Part shown: positions 1 through 6,713 of the stretch, in pieces
Layout: every line of letters begins with the position of its first letter
Numbering within the stretch: position 1 is the stretch's first letter
Origin: Avoscillospira sp045580485
GTDB taxonomy: Bacteria; Bacillota; Clostridia; Oscillospirales; Oscillospiraceae
NCBI GenBank assembly: GCA_045580485.1
Contig: JAZNNW010000025.1
Span: forward strand, 1 to 24,161
DNA: 24,161 nt
Direction of reading: 5' to 3'
Program-made: the position numbers and the translations under genes
The notes under the pieces: model-generated
The model's input: only the letters and a program-made list of their open reading frames with translations
The model's database searches: none
What the model was told of the DNA's origin: nothing

Positions 1-14
1 GCGGCAGATATATA

Positions 15-129
15 GTTCGTGTTGATTGCGGTGAGGGTCCACCTGTTCCCATCCCGAACACAGAAGTTAAGCTCACATGCGCTGACGATACTTGGCGGGC
101 GACTGCCTGGGAAAATAAGTAACGCGAAC
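15..129 (+). rRNA. rrf: 5S ribosomal RNA
   Basis: The stretch has the conserved 5S core (CCCATCCCGAACACAGAAGT at about 50-69), the late GGCGGGCGACTGCCTGGGA-type loop, and a closing helix between 15-23 and 121-129 with one G-U pair. The length of about 115 nt is normal. It is followed directly by an intrinsic terminator, as at the end of an rRNA operon. Only 14 bases precede it, so whether a 23S gene lies upstream cannot be seen. Ends were set from the closing helix and may be off by a few bases. Confidence 0.95.
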
Positions 130-131
130 AC

Positions 132-166
132 AAAGCCTCCAACCAATCGGTTGGGGCTTTTCTTTG
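132..166 (+). terminator. Intrinsic terminator of the 5S rRNA
   Basis: A 13-bp stem (132-144 with 149-161, one G-U pair) closes on an AATC loop and is followed by a T-rich stretch. It sits three bases after the 5S end. Confidence 0.9.
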
Positions 167-192
167 CTTATTAGATTTCAGGAGGGAAGGGT

Positions 193-699
193 ATGGATCA
201 TTTTTGCTTCAAGTATATGGATAAGCATAAAACTGAAGAATTACTCCCTGAATTGTTTGACATTTTATACTCCAATATGAATTCAATTGCGCCGACAGGT
301 AATTCGTATGATGCAGATTTTCACATTTGGCTGTCACATATTTCACACGCGATACAGATGGAATCTCGCAAAACAGTTTTAATGTATGCTGAAAATGAAC
401 TTGTAGGATATTTTAGATACTTTATGAATAGTAGCACACAGTCTTTGCTGATGGAGGATGTTCAGATTAAGCCTAAGTTTCAGGGGGTAGGTCTGTTTTC
501 ATACCTATGTAAATGGTTGATAAATCAATTGCCCGGAAGCATACTGACTGTTGAGGCTTATGCAGATAAAAAGAATGATAAATCGCAGTCTGTTTTGGAA
601 CATCTTGGATTGAAGCGCAAGGGAGAAAATGAAAACGGTATTTCGTTTTATTATCAAGGCGATTATGCATCGTTTTACAATAATTTTAGTAGCGATTAA
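193..699 (+). CDS. GNAT family N-acetyltransferase
   Basis: This is a 168-residue protein with the Gcn5-related acetyltransferase pattern: a strand (LVGYFRYF), then MEDVQIKPKFQGVGLFSYL carrying the acetyl-CoA-binding QGVG turn and following helix, then the late strand and helix ending in SVLEHLGLKRK, typical of GNAT C-termini. The family transfers an acetyl group from acetyl-CoA to an amine; the substrate cannot be told. The start is ATG 193, six bases after AGGAGGG. The gene stands alone between two terminators and looks AT-richer than the plus-strand block after 2445, so it is probably chromosomal rather than part of the element. Confidence 0.85.
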   Translation: MDHFCFKYMDKHKTEELLPELFDILYSNMNSIAPTGNSYDADFHIWLSHISHAIQMESRKTVLMYAENELVGYFRYFMNSSTQSLLMEDVQIKPKFQGVGLFSYLCKWLINQLPGSILTVEAYADKKNDKSQSVLEHLGLKRKGENENGISFYYQGDYASFYNNFSSD

Positions 700-762
700 C
701 AAAAGGTATTCTTCTGCCGTCAATGATCCTGTTGCTTCTTGTAGGAGCATACCGTGAAGATT

Positions 763-790
763 AAGGCCGCATCCATATGGACGCGGCCTT
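763..790. terminator. Possible bidirectional terminator between convergent genes
   Basis: A 12-bp stem with one A-C mismatch (763-774 with 779-790) around an ATAT loop lies between the GNAT gene and the oppositely oriented ImmA-like gene. Flanking T-runs are weak on both strands, so a shared terminator is inferred from position and stem strength. Confidence 0.6.
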
Positions 791-820
791 TATAGTGTGA
801 TTCTTTCGATTATAGGTTTC

Positions 821-1255
821 CTAATGTGATTCTACACTAAAATCAATACCTTTAGCATTTTTCCAAAAATCCAGCGCCCAAGCAACATCCTTTTCCGGCA
901 TATCAAAGTATTCTGCGAGCTGCCATAATTCGGTGCAGCCATCAGCAAAGGCGCAGCGAAAATCTTCTTCTGTCAGATAATTTTCGACAGTCCAACGCCT
1001 GGCACGGTATTCGCTGCGCTCTACAAGCTCGTAGGGGCTGTCAACTTTATGTAATGCCCCAGTTGCAGCGTGGCCTAATTCGTGGCAGCAGACGCTTCGC
1101 AGAAGCCTGGTAGAGTGTATTTTTGTGAAGTCCAGAAAAATGGCATAATTACCCTGGTACCGGATGGTAGCTCCAGGCTTGGGGCATCCGTCGTAAGGGA
1201 TCACATCTACTTGATTTGCTTTACAATATTCATAAAAATCTGCTATTTCAAACAC
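821..1255 (-). CDS. ImmA/IrrE-type zinc metallopeptidase
   Basis: This 144-residue protein carries HELGH at residues 58-62, the zinc-binding HExxH motif of the ImmA/IrrE (M78, DUF955) family, followed by a helix with E79 and E82 that could supply a third ligand. ImmA of ICEBs1 cleaves the phage-like repressor ImmR on induction; that role is known for the family and only inferred here. The start is GTG 1255, two bases after the stop of the XRE gene and preceded by a GAGGGA site inside that gene, so the two are translationally coupled. The protein is somewhat short for the family, with no clear extra domain. The XRE partner upstream is its most likely target. Confidence 0.85.
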   Translation of the reverse strand: MFEIADFYEYCKANQVDVIPYDGCPKPGATIRYQGNYAIFLDFTKIHSTRLLRSVCCHELGHAATGALHKVDSPYELVERSEYRARRWTVENYLTEEDFRCAFADGCTELWQLAEYFDMPEKDVAWALDFWKNAKGIDFSVESH

Positions 1256-1257
1256 AG

Positions 1258-1593
1258 TCAGTCCCTCTGGGCTGTCCGCCTTTCTCTCATTAACCGAACC
1301 ATATCCCGGACAGCTTTCTTTTCTTCTTCATTCAGCTCTTTAAAATCACCGTAGAAAGCAACATCAGCCTGCTGCAGTATATCGCCACCATCTTCGTGCC
1401 CAAGAAGTTGGCCGACAGAGATACCAAAGTATGCAGCGATTTTCTGCGCAGTTTCGGCGCTAACACTTTTTTTTCGCCCCATTTTCAGATCTGTGATCAA
1501 TCCTCGGCTGAGACCAAGATCGTTGCAAAGACGACCGGGACGGATTCCGCGTTGAGCGCAAAGGGCTTCGATGCTTTCGTACAGATTTTCCAT
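1258..1593 (-). CDS. XRE-family (Cro/CI-like) transcriptional repressor
   Basis: This 111-residue protein has an N-terminal helix-turn-helix: ESIEALCAQRGIRPGRLCNDLGLSRGLITDLKMGRKK, then AETAQKIAAYFGISVGQLL, the usual XRE layout over about residues 4-63. The C-terminal part is short and charged (KELNEEEKKAVRDMVRLMRER), probably for dimerisation. ATG 1593 is chosen because AAGGAG lies seven bases before it; an in-frame extension to 1632 has no such site. It probably represses its own promoter and, with the downstream ImmA-like peptidase, forms a repressor-antirepressor pair like ImmR-ImmA of ICEBs1. What else it controls cannot be seen; no divergent gene starts nearby. Confidence 0.85.
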   Translation of the reverse strand: MENLYESIEALCAQRGIRPGRLCNDLGLSRGLITDLKMGRKKSVSAETAQKIAAYFGISVGQLLGHEDGGDILQQADVAFYGDFKELNEEEKKAVRDMVRLMRERRTAQRD

Positions 1594-1699
1594 AGACAAG
1601 CTCCTTCGAGGCAGAGCGGAGGGATTCTTCACTCTGTGTTTATAATTGAAATTTTAACAAAAAGGTACCAATGAAATGTCCAATAAATGCTATACATTT

Positions 1700-1728
1700 A
1701 TTTTAGTACTTGAAGGGGTACTTGTCAA
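1700..1728 (-). promoter_or_regulatory. Promoter of the XRE-ImmA operon
   Basis: On the minus strand, TTGACA (1728-1723) and TAAAAT (1705-1700) are separated by exactly 17 bases. GTACTTG occurs twice on the plus strand (1706-1712 and 1718-1724), overlapping the spacer and the -35 box, so it could be a repressor site. The transcript would have a leader of about 100 bases before ATG 1593. Confidence 0.65.
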
Positions 1729-1760
1729 TGGAAATGTTTGTTATTTAAGATTTTTCTGTG

Positions 1761-1799
1761 ATGATATGGTATCATAGAAACTGTACAACAAATTGTACA
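1761..1799. promoter_or_regulatory. Two inverted repeats, candidate operators
   Basis: ATGATA-TGG-TATCAT (1761-1775) is a perfect 6-bp inverted repeat. TGTACAA-CAAA-TTGTACA (1782-1799) is a perfect 7-bp inverted repeat with a 4-base centre. Both lie just upstream of the XRE promoter. Sites of this shape are typical of XRE repressors, but binding is inferred from position only. Confidence 0.45.
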
Positions 1800-1983
1800 C
1801 TATAGTAGATGCGAATTTTGTCGTATTCTGTCGAAGAAAATAAATTTTTGACAATTTTTGTGGATAAAAAAACTTCCTGAAAATTGCGTGAAATCATGAA
1901 GAAAAATGTATCATTTTGGTATATTCAGCCGACTATTGATGTATAATAAGGAAAGACGTATCATATTGCTGTGAAATTTGCCC
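1800..1983. other. AT-rich intergenic stretch, no gene seen
   Basis: Between the inverted repeats and the tRNA promoter I see no convincing open reading frame or RNA gene. A TATAAT hexamer at 1942-1947 lacks a well-spaced -35 box. TTGACA at 1847-1852 likewise lacks a partner. Confidence 0.4.
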
Positions 1984-2012
1984 TTGACAAAGAATGATAT
2001 GCGTGATACAAT
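1984..2012 (+). promoter_or_regulatory. Promoter of tRNA-fMet
   Basis: A consensus TTGACA (1984-1989) and TACAAT (2007-2012) are 17 bases apart. Transcription would start about 20 bases before the mature tRNA at 2039. Confidence 0.85.
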
Positions 2013-2038
2013 ATTTAAGCATTCGGCGAACTGAATAT

Positions 2039-2114
2039 CGCGGAGTAGAGCAGTTGGAAGCTCGTCGGGCTCATAACCCGGAGGTCGTAGGTTCGAGTCC
2101 TGCCTCCGCAACCA
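2039..2114 (+). tRNA. Initiator tRNA-fMet (anticodon CAT)
   Basis: The cloverleaf is complete, 76 nt, with the CCA end encoded (2112-2114). Two initiator hallmarks are visible: the unpaired C1-A72 at the top of the acceptor stem (2039 and 2110), and three consecutive G-C pairs in the anticodon stem (GGGCTCATAACCC). It has its own promoter and terminator. Its position at the edge of a mobile-element-like gene block makes it a possible integration landmark, but no duplicated tRNA end is visible in the window. Confidence 0.95.
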
Positions 2115-2147
2115 ACATTGCGAACCGAAAAAGATATCGGTTCGGAA

Positions 2148-2181
2148 AACCCAGAAACCACAACGGTTTCTGGGTTTTTTC
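2148..2181 (+). terminator. Intrinsic terminator of the tRNA
   Basis: A perfect 12-bp stem (2148-2159 with 2165-2176), an ACAAC loop and a run of Ts to 2180. A smaller 8-bp hairpin (2121-2128 with 2137-2144) sits between it and the tRNA and may serve in 3' processing. Confidence 0.9.
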
Positions 2182-2267
2182 GTGACATTTTTCAAGGTGG
2201 AATTCAAAAGATATCATTTCCCAAAAACGACCTTTGGGGAGGACTTGAACTAAATACCTGGGCTTTT

Positions 2268-2312
2268 AGGGGCAGATTTTGCGATTTATTTCGTAGGATC
2301 TGCCCCTTTTTT
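2268..2312 (+). terminator. Terminator-like hairpin in the operon leader
   Basis: A 10-bp perfect stem (AGGGGCAGAT at 2268-2277 with 2298-2307) with a 20-base loop, followed by a six-T run. It ends no visible gene, so it may be an attenuator or the end of a small RNA. Confidence 0.75.
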
Positions 2313-2345
2313 CGTTTTTCTAATTGTTAAATGTTTATGTCTTGG

Positions 2346-2385
2346 GAGGTTGCGCTTACATTTTACGCGCAACCTCTTTTTTGTT
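2346..2385 (+). terminator. Second terminator-like hairpin in the operon leader
   Basis: A 10-bp perfect stem (GAGGTTGCGC at 2346-2355 with 2367-2376) with an 11-base loop, followed by a run of Ts. It is about 60 bases before the first gene of the operon. Confidence 0.75.
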
Positions 2386-2444
2386 TTGTACTCCCTCCTC
2401 CAACCATGAGGATGAGTAAATAAATCGGAAAGGAGAAATGTCCC

Positions 2445-2858
2445 ATGCAGTATTTTGATAAGAATGGCAAGGAAATCAAGGCAGGTATGAAAATCCTTAT
2501 GGAAGACGGAAGCATCGAAATGGTGTATGACACGGAAGACCAATACGGCAATCCGAACCTCGGCATCAATGCCTCCAATGAGGAATTTTTGAAGCTGCAT
2601 CCCAATTGGGCAAGAGAGTATTATAGCCTCTCTATGTTCAAGCAGTCAGGCATTGAGGTGTGTCCTTCTGAACAGGAAATTCGTACCGAGCTTGAAGAAC
2701 TTGCACCGATCATCGAAGGCACAGAACTTGCCATGGACTATGGCGAAAAAGTCTCGAAAGAGGATTATGAAAAATACGAAGCAGCCATTGCCCGAAGAAC
2801 AATTCTCACATCGATGCTCGGTGAGGACAGCCCTACCCCCGAAATGACAATGCAGTAG
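2445..2858 (+). CDS. Small YopX-like accessory protein, function unknown
   Basis: This 137-residue protein opens with MQYFDKNGKEIKAGMKILMEDG, a short beta-rich start reminiscent of small phage and ICE proteins that begin with a 'give the parameter, then its value' fold (YopX-like); I do not recognise a specific family. The middle holds predicted helices (EQEIRTELEELAPIIEGTELAM) and the tail is acidic, ending PEMTMQ. ATG 2445 follows AAAGGAG by about nine bases. It is the first gene of the long operon. The tail belongs to a set of similar Met/Gln-rich C-termini on other accessory proteins here (see findings). Confidence 0.75.
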   Translation: MQYFDKNGKEIKAGMKILMEDGSIEMVYDTEDQYGNPNLGINASNEEFLKLHPNWAREYYSLSMFKQSGIEVCPSEQEIRTELEELAPIIEGTELAMDYGEKVSKEDYEKYEAAIARRTILTSMLGEDSPTPEMTMQ

Positions 2859-2877
2859 AAAGGAGTTGGTGATAAAT

Positions 2878-3216
2878 ATGGCTTTGTTATTTTCTTCGGT
2901 TAGAGCGACCGCAAACGACCAGGAAGTCAAATTCTTTGTGGGTGGTATCCCAAGGGAGTATGACGACCTTGAAGGCTGGACTGCCTTCGACAGATTTATG
3001 GAGGACATTGATGAAGAAACGGAAGTCGCAATTCATGCAGAAGCCTACCTGTACGGAGAGGAAGAAACACATCGAGCCACACCCGAGGAAGTTGCTTACT
3101 TCATGAAGAGAATAGAAATGGATGACACATTCCTTTCCCGTTGCGACAACATTGAAAGTGTGGATTTCACCATCAACTGGTCTCCCGAAGAACTATTCAA
3201 TATGGAGGTACAGTAA
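2878..3216 (+). CDS. Small acidic protein, function unknown
   Basis: This 112-residue acidic protein (MALLFSSVRATANDQEVKFF...) is not recognised. It alternates short strands with helices rich in Glu and Asp, with no membrane segment or metal site. A strongly acidic small protein near the front of an ICE operon could be a DNA mimic such as an antirestriction protein, but no ArdA sequence motif is visible, so this is only a thought. ATG 2878 is preferred over upstream in-frame TTG 2866 and GTG 2869, which sit too close to AGGAG (2861-2865). Its stop abuts the next ATG. Confidence 0.7.
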   Translation: MALLFSSVRATANDQEVKFFVGGIPREYDDLEGWTAFDRFMEDIDEETEVAIHAEAYLYGEEETHRATPEEVAYFMKRIEMDDTFLSRCDNIESVDFTINWSPEELFNMEVQ

Positions 3217-3510
3217 ATGAACGATTGGGAACGCTTGCATAGACAGGCAGAGGAATACAAAGAATCGTATCCGCCCGGCACTCGGGTGATGCTCCTGCAC
3301 ATGAACGATCCATACCATCCTGTTGATGATGGAATGCGTGGTACAGTAGATCATGTGGATGATGGAGCAAATATCCATATGCGGTGGGATAACGGTAGAA
3401 CCCTTGCACTTTGCCCCGAGGACTCCTTCCGCAGACTGACTCAAGAGGAAATCGATCAGGAATTGAGAGATCAGGCTCAAGAGCAGTCTATGCAGAATCA
3501 GACTATGTAG
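3217..3510 (+). CDS. DUF4314 family protein
   Basis: This 97-residue protein matches the DUF4314 pattern as I remember it: YPPGTRVMLLHMNDPYHPV, then GMRGTVDHVDDGANIHMRWDNGRTLAL and EDSFRRL. The family is a small beta-barrel-like domain, common in clostridial ICEs, of unknown function. The start is ATG 3217 immediately after the previous stop, with GGAGGT just upstream inside that gene. The C-terminal extension is Gln-rich and ends MQNQTM, like the tails of several other accessory proteins in the window. Confidence 0.85.
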   Translation: MNDWERLHRQAEEYKESYPPGTRVMLLHMNDPYHPVDDGMRGTVDHVDDGANIHMRWDNGRTLALCPEDSFRRLTQEEIDQELRDQAQEQSMQNQTM

Positions 3511-3550
3511 AGAGCGAGGTGGACTGGAAGACAGATAGGTCGGATGCCGT

Positions 3551-4663
3551 ATGGCTATCCAATTTATTGATTTATGTTCGGGTATCGGAGGTTTCCATTC
3601 TGGCTTGATGGCGACAGGTCATTATGAGTGTGTTGGACACGCTGAAATTGATCCTAATGCTGCAAAGGCATATAAAGCCATCTACGGAGAAGAAGGAGGT
3701 TTGAACTATGGCGACCTGCGAGAAATTGACCCAAAACAACTGCCCGACTTTGAGTTGCTCTGTGCCGGATTTCCTTGTCAAAGTTTCTCTGTTGCAGGGC
3801 GAAGGCTCGGATTCCAAGATACAAGAGGTACTGTGTTCTTTGAAATTGCCCGAATCATTGCAGAGAAACGGCCTTCATTTTTACTCTTGGAGAATGTCCC
3901 CGGTTTGTTATCGCATGACGGCGGCAGGACGCTTACTACCATCTTCTCCTCGCTTGTTGAAATGGGGTATCATCTCGAATGGATGGTGCTTAACAGCAAA
4001 TACTTCGGAGTCCCACAACAGCGAAGAAGGCTGTACATTGTCGGATATCTTGATGCACGATGTGCCGGAAAAGTATTTCCTCTCGGAAGCAGCTATGCGA
4101 AAAATCTTAAGCAGCTTATCCCCGGCGCACAGGGACAAAGAGTCTACGAAACAGACGGTGTAGCATGTACCCAATGTGCAAGCGCCGGTGGTTGGGGCGG
4201 TAAGACGGGATTATACTTCATCGATATGAATGTAAATCCTAAGATTACTGAAGTAGCACGGTGTATTACGGCAAGGCAAGACTCGGGTGTCAGCAACCAC
4301 AGAGGTGAACACTCTGCTGTGCTGATCGAGGACGAACCTCCCAGGGCTATGCTTACTCCCGACCGAGAAAAGGTACGGCAGCAAGGACGGCGACTTAAAG
4401 AGCCGGACGAACCCATGTTTACCATTACAGCCCAAGATAAACATGGTATATACCATAAAGGAAGAATCCGAAAGTTGATGCCTGTGGAGTGTTGGTTGCT
4501 CCAGGGATTTACTGAAGAACAATTCAATAAAGCACAGGCGACCGGACTGAAGGATGGTCACCTTTATAAAATGGCAGGTAACGCAGTGAGCGTACCTGTC
4601 ATTACTGCTATTGGGCAAAAGATATATGAAATAAATGCCGATCTTGGCATCGTAAAGGAGTGA
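3551..4663 (+). CDS. DNA (cytosine-5)-methyltransferase
   Basis: This 370-residue enzyme transfers methyl from S-adenosylmethionine to cytosine C5. The conserved motifs are in order: motif I DLCSGIGGF (residues 7-15), motif IV GFPCQ with catalytic C76, motif VI ENV at 114-116, motif VIII QRRR at 157-160, and motif X GNAVSVPV near the C-terminus. The region between VIII and X is the target recognition domain, so the site methylated cannot be read off. Length is normal for an intact enzyme. No restriction endonuclease gene is adjacent, so it is an orphan methyltransferase, probably protecting the element or altering its expression. The ribosome site before ATG 3551 is weak for this operon. Confidence 0.95.
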   Translation: MAIQFIDLCSGIGGFHSGLMATGHYECVGHAEIDPNAAKAYKAIYGEEGGLNYGDLREIDPKQLPDFELLCAGFPCQSFSVAGRRLGFQDTRGTVFFEIARIIAEKRPSFLLLENVPGLLSHDGGRTLTTIFSSLVEMGYHLEWMVLNSKYFGVPQQRRRLYIVGYLDARCAGKVFPLGSSYAKNLKQLIPGAQGQRVYETDGVACTQCASAGGWGGKTGLYFIDMNVNPKITEVARCITARQDSGVSNHRGEHSAVLIEDEPPRAMLTPDREKVRQQGRRLKEPDEPMFTITAQDKHGIYHKGRIRKLMPVECWLLQGFTEEQFNKAQATGLKDGHLYKMAGNAVSVPVITAIGQKIYEINADLGIVKE

Positions 4664-4669
4664 TGAATC

Positions 4670-5515
4670 GTGCTTAATGCAATTATCACAGCGAATGATC
4701 AGACAGCCATCATTGAATTTCCGATTGACCAGTTCGACTTGTTTAAGCAGCTCGGTCAGATTGGTATTCGTAAAGGCCCCCACAGAATCCCACTCACGGA
4801 TGATGAGGATGCCGAGATTCAGGTGAAGCTTTATGCGGATAATGACTTCGGCAATCATGTGATTCGACTGTTTCACGAAAGAGATACTCTCGATGATGTT
4901 CACACCGCCGTAGGCGCAATAGACATCGCCTCGGACGATGTAAAAGAGCAGCTCGAGGAATATATCCTCCATGATCAGCTTGAAGGCACAGGTCACCTGT
5001 ACAACACCATCAAGGAGATAAAGGAAGCCCTCGGCCCCATCGTGACCACATTCTATTGCCCCCTTTCTGCAAAGATTCATGATAGAGAATATGGTGATAT
5101 GAATGATGTTGGCGAGTGGGCAATTAGGGCTGCCCAGTACGAAATCGAAGATGTTCTCGAAAGAGAGCAGTCCCCCGATGAAGAATTGGGCGACTATATA
5201 ACAGACCACCCATCGGTCAATGAAAAAATTGTATCAGCCGTGTGGTCTGTCGAGGATATCGGTGGCACCTTATATGGAAGAATTGACTGTCGATCATCAG
5301 TCGCATTCACTCCCGAGGAAATCGAGATTCTGAGAGATGGTATTGTCGGCCAAAACAGCGATGGATTCGGAGAACACTTTGAACAGCAGCCAATCCCTAC
5401 GGACGAAGGAGATTTGTATGTGTCCTTCTGGCACAGTGGGGATGACTACTATGTACGAACCCAAGAAGAAATGGACGAAGCGCTCGGTCAGGGAATGAAA
5501 ATGGAGGGTATATAA
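4670..5515 (+). CDS. Conserved ICE accessory protein, function unknown
   Basis: This 281-residue soluble acidic protein is not assigned to a function. It starts MLNAIITANDQTAIIEFPI and has two visible halves: an N-terminal part (IRKGPHRIPLTDDEDAEIQVKL) and, after a helical stretch rich in Glu, a C-terminal part with GQNSDGFGEHFEQQPI and SFWHSGDDYYV. I recall similar proteins in clostridial ICEs but not a tested role. The start is GTG 4670, nine bases after GGAG; the ATG at 4663 is out of frame. It follows the cytosine methyltransferase by six bases. An antirestriction role is possible given that neighbour and the acidity, but no motif supports it. Confidence 0.75.
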   Translation: MLNAIITANDQTAIIEFPIDQFDLFKQLGQIGIRKGPHRIPLTDDEDAEIQVKLYADNDFGNHVIRLFHERDTLDDVHTAVGAIDIASDDVKEQLEEYILHDQLEGTGHLYNTIKEIKEALGPIVTTFYCPLSAKIHDREYGDMNDVGEWAIRAAQYEIEDVLEREQSPDEELGDYITDHPSVNEKIVSAVWSVEDIGGTLYGRIDCRSSVAFTPEEIEILRDGIVGQNSDGFGEHFEQQPIPTDEGDLYVSFWHSGDDYYVRTQEEMDEALGQGMKMEGI

Positions 5516-5517
5516 TT

Positions 5518-5685
5518 ATGAGTGAATTCCTATTCTTTCTCATCGGGCTACTGCTCGGTGGATGCCTCGGCATCATACTTCTTTGTGGTTTTCAGCTCAA
5601 CCGTGTCAACGACTACGAAGCACAGATAAGGAAGCTGAAGGCACAACTCGCCAAGGAACAAAAGGGCGAGATCACAAATAAATGA
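5518..5685 (+). CDS. Small membrane protein (DUF3789-like)
   Basis: A 55-residue reading frame begins MSEFLFFLIGLLLGGCLGII, a single membrane segment with glycines, followed by a short charged helix (EAQIRKLKAQLAKEQKGE) predicted to be coiled and cytoplasmic. It resembles the small DUF3789 proteins of clostridial ICEs, though the match is by layout only. ATG 5518 follows GGAGGG (5503-5508) by nine bases, and the ribosome site lies inside the end of the preceding gene, indicating coupling. Confidence 0.65.
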   Translation: MSEFLFFLIGLLLGGCLGIILLCGFQLNRVNDYEAQIRKLKAQLAKEQKGEITNK

Positions 5686-5690
5686 CTTTG

Positions 5691-5735
5691 AGGCCGTTTG
5701 CGTGTGTATGCACAAAAACGGCCTGTTTTTGTTTT
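5691..5735 (+). terminator. Terminator-like hairpin before the adenine methyltransferase
   Basis: A 9-bp perfect stem (AGGCCGTTT at 5691-5699 with 5716-5724), which can extend with TGTG/CACA pairing in the loop, followed by GTTTTTGTTTT. It lies between the small membrane protein and the methyltransferase, so it may lower expression of everything downstream. Confidence 0.7.
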
Positions 5736-5773
5736 ATACGCAACTGCCTCCCCACGAAAGGAGGTTGGTTACA

Positions 5774-6700
5774 TTGTCCGGCTCGGTAAGCCCACTCCCT
5801 TGGACTGGAAGCAAAGGATGCATCTATACAACAATAGATGCCTTTATGCCTCCCCATAAAACATATGTGGAAGCATGTATGGGAAGTGCGGAGGTGTTCC
5901 TACGAAAAAGACCATCGGAAAGAGAAATCATCAACGACTATAATGGCGACCTGGTGAAGTTCTTCCGAGTGTTGCAGCGTAGTGAAAAGTTGGCATATCT
6001 GATAGGACGGCTATACTTGTCCTTCAATTCCGAGCAGCTTTTCAAAGCGAATAAGGCTATGCTTGCGGATGTCCCCAATATTCTCGATGATCTCACGGAA
6101 ACCTCCGTTATTATCGAAAATGCCGATTGGTCGGACATCGAAAAAGCTGTAGCCTTCTTTGAAAATCAGATATTCAGCTTCTCGTCCACAGGCAAAACCT
6201 TTGCCATAGCAAAGAAGGATATGACTAAAAGGTTCGGCAGACTCGTAGCCGCCTGTAGCAGATTGCGGAATGCAGTCATTATGCATCGTGATTATAAGGA
6301 TTGCATCGCCTATGCTGCAGGTAAGGATACATTCATTTTGCTCGATCCCCCGTACAAGGGTACGGAAAACTATTATCAGAAGGCGAGTTTCGGTAGCGAT
6401 GAACACGCCATGCTGTTTGAGTTCATGAACGGAGTCCACGAAAAGTATAAGGGTGAATGCAAATTCATCATCACTTATAACAATGATCCCTACATCGTTG
6501 ATCTTGCGAACAAGTATGGATTTGACACCTATGTGCAGAAGCGACTCCACAACATGGCGCAAAGCACCAAGCCCGGCGAGATGTTCGAAGAACTGCTGAT
6601 TGGCAACTTCAATCTGCTCGATCAGGCAGAACTGAACAACAAGTATCTGTTGGAACAGACCCGGCAGCTTACTCTATTTGACTTTCAATATGATTACTAA
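5774..6700 (+). CDS. DNA adenine-N6 methyltransferase (Dam, D12 class)
   Basis: This 308-residue enzyme methylates adenine N6 with S-adenosylmethionine. The motif order is that of the D12/Dam class: LPWTGSKGC at about residues 8-16 (the FxGxK-type SAM site), YVEACMGSAEVFL, then DPPY at 191-194 as catalytic motif IV. TTG 5774 is preferred: AAAGGAGG lies nine bases upstream, and a later ATG would cut off the first SAM motif, while the longer frame from GTG 5702 begins inside the hairpin. No nuclease gene is adjacent. It is the second orphan methyltransferase of the element and of different chemistry from the first. The recognition site is unknown. Confidence 0.93.
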   Translation: MSGSVSPLPWTGSKGCIYTTIDAFMPPHKTYVEACMGSAEVFLRKRPSEREIINDYNGDLVKFFRVLQRSEKLAYLIGRLYLSFNSEQLFKANKAMLADVPNILDDLTETSVIIENADWSDIEKAVAFFENQIFSFSSTGKTFAIAKKDMTKRFGRLVAACSRLRNAVIMHRDYKDCIAYAAGKDTFILLDPPYKGTENYYQKASFGSDEHAMLFEFMNGVHEKYKGECKFIITYNNDPYIVDLANKYGFDTYVQKRLHNMAQSTKPGEMFEELLIGNFNLLDQAELNNKYLLEQTRQLTLFDFQYDY

Positions 6701-6713
6701 AAGGAGAAACGAA

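Larger units (their letters stand above)
2182..2444 (+). other. Untranslated leader before the long plus-strand operon
   Basis: No gene is seen between the tRNA terminator and ATG 2445. The stretch holds two strong T-tailed hairpins (listed separately). After the second one only about 60 bases remain, and I find no good -35/-10 pair there. The operon is therefore either read through these hairpins or uses a promoter I cannot recognise. Confidence 0.5.

Noticed and set aside
2226..2255. A T-arm-like piece (GTTCAAGTCC on the minus strand), possibly an attachment-site tRNA fragment
   Set aside because: The flanking bases do not pair as a T-stem and no CCA end follows.
1994..2330. Short open frames over the tRNA and its terminator
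   Set aside because: They run through a clear tRNA and hairpins and have no ribosome sites.
4211..5209. A 332-codon open frame on the minus strand
   Set aside because: It spans two well-supported plus-strand genes (the cytosine methyltransferase and the 281-residue protein) and looks like a shadow.
5702..5773. Longer N-terminus of the adenine methyltransferase from GTG 5702
   Set aside because: That start lies in a terminator-like hairpin without a ribosome site, while TTG 5774 has AAAGGAGG at good spacing.
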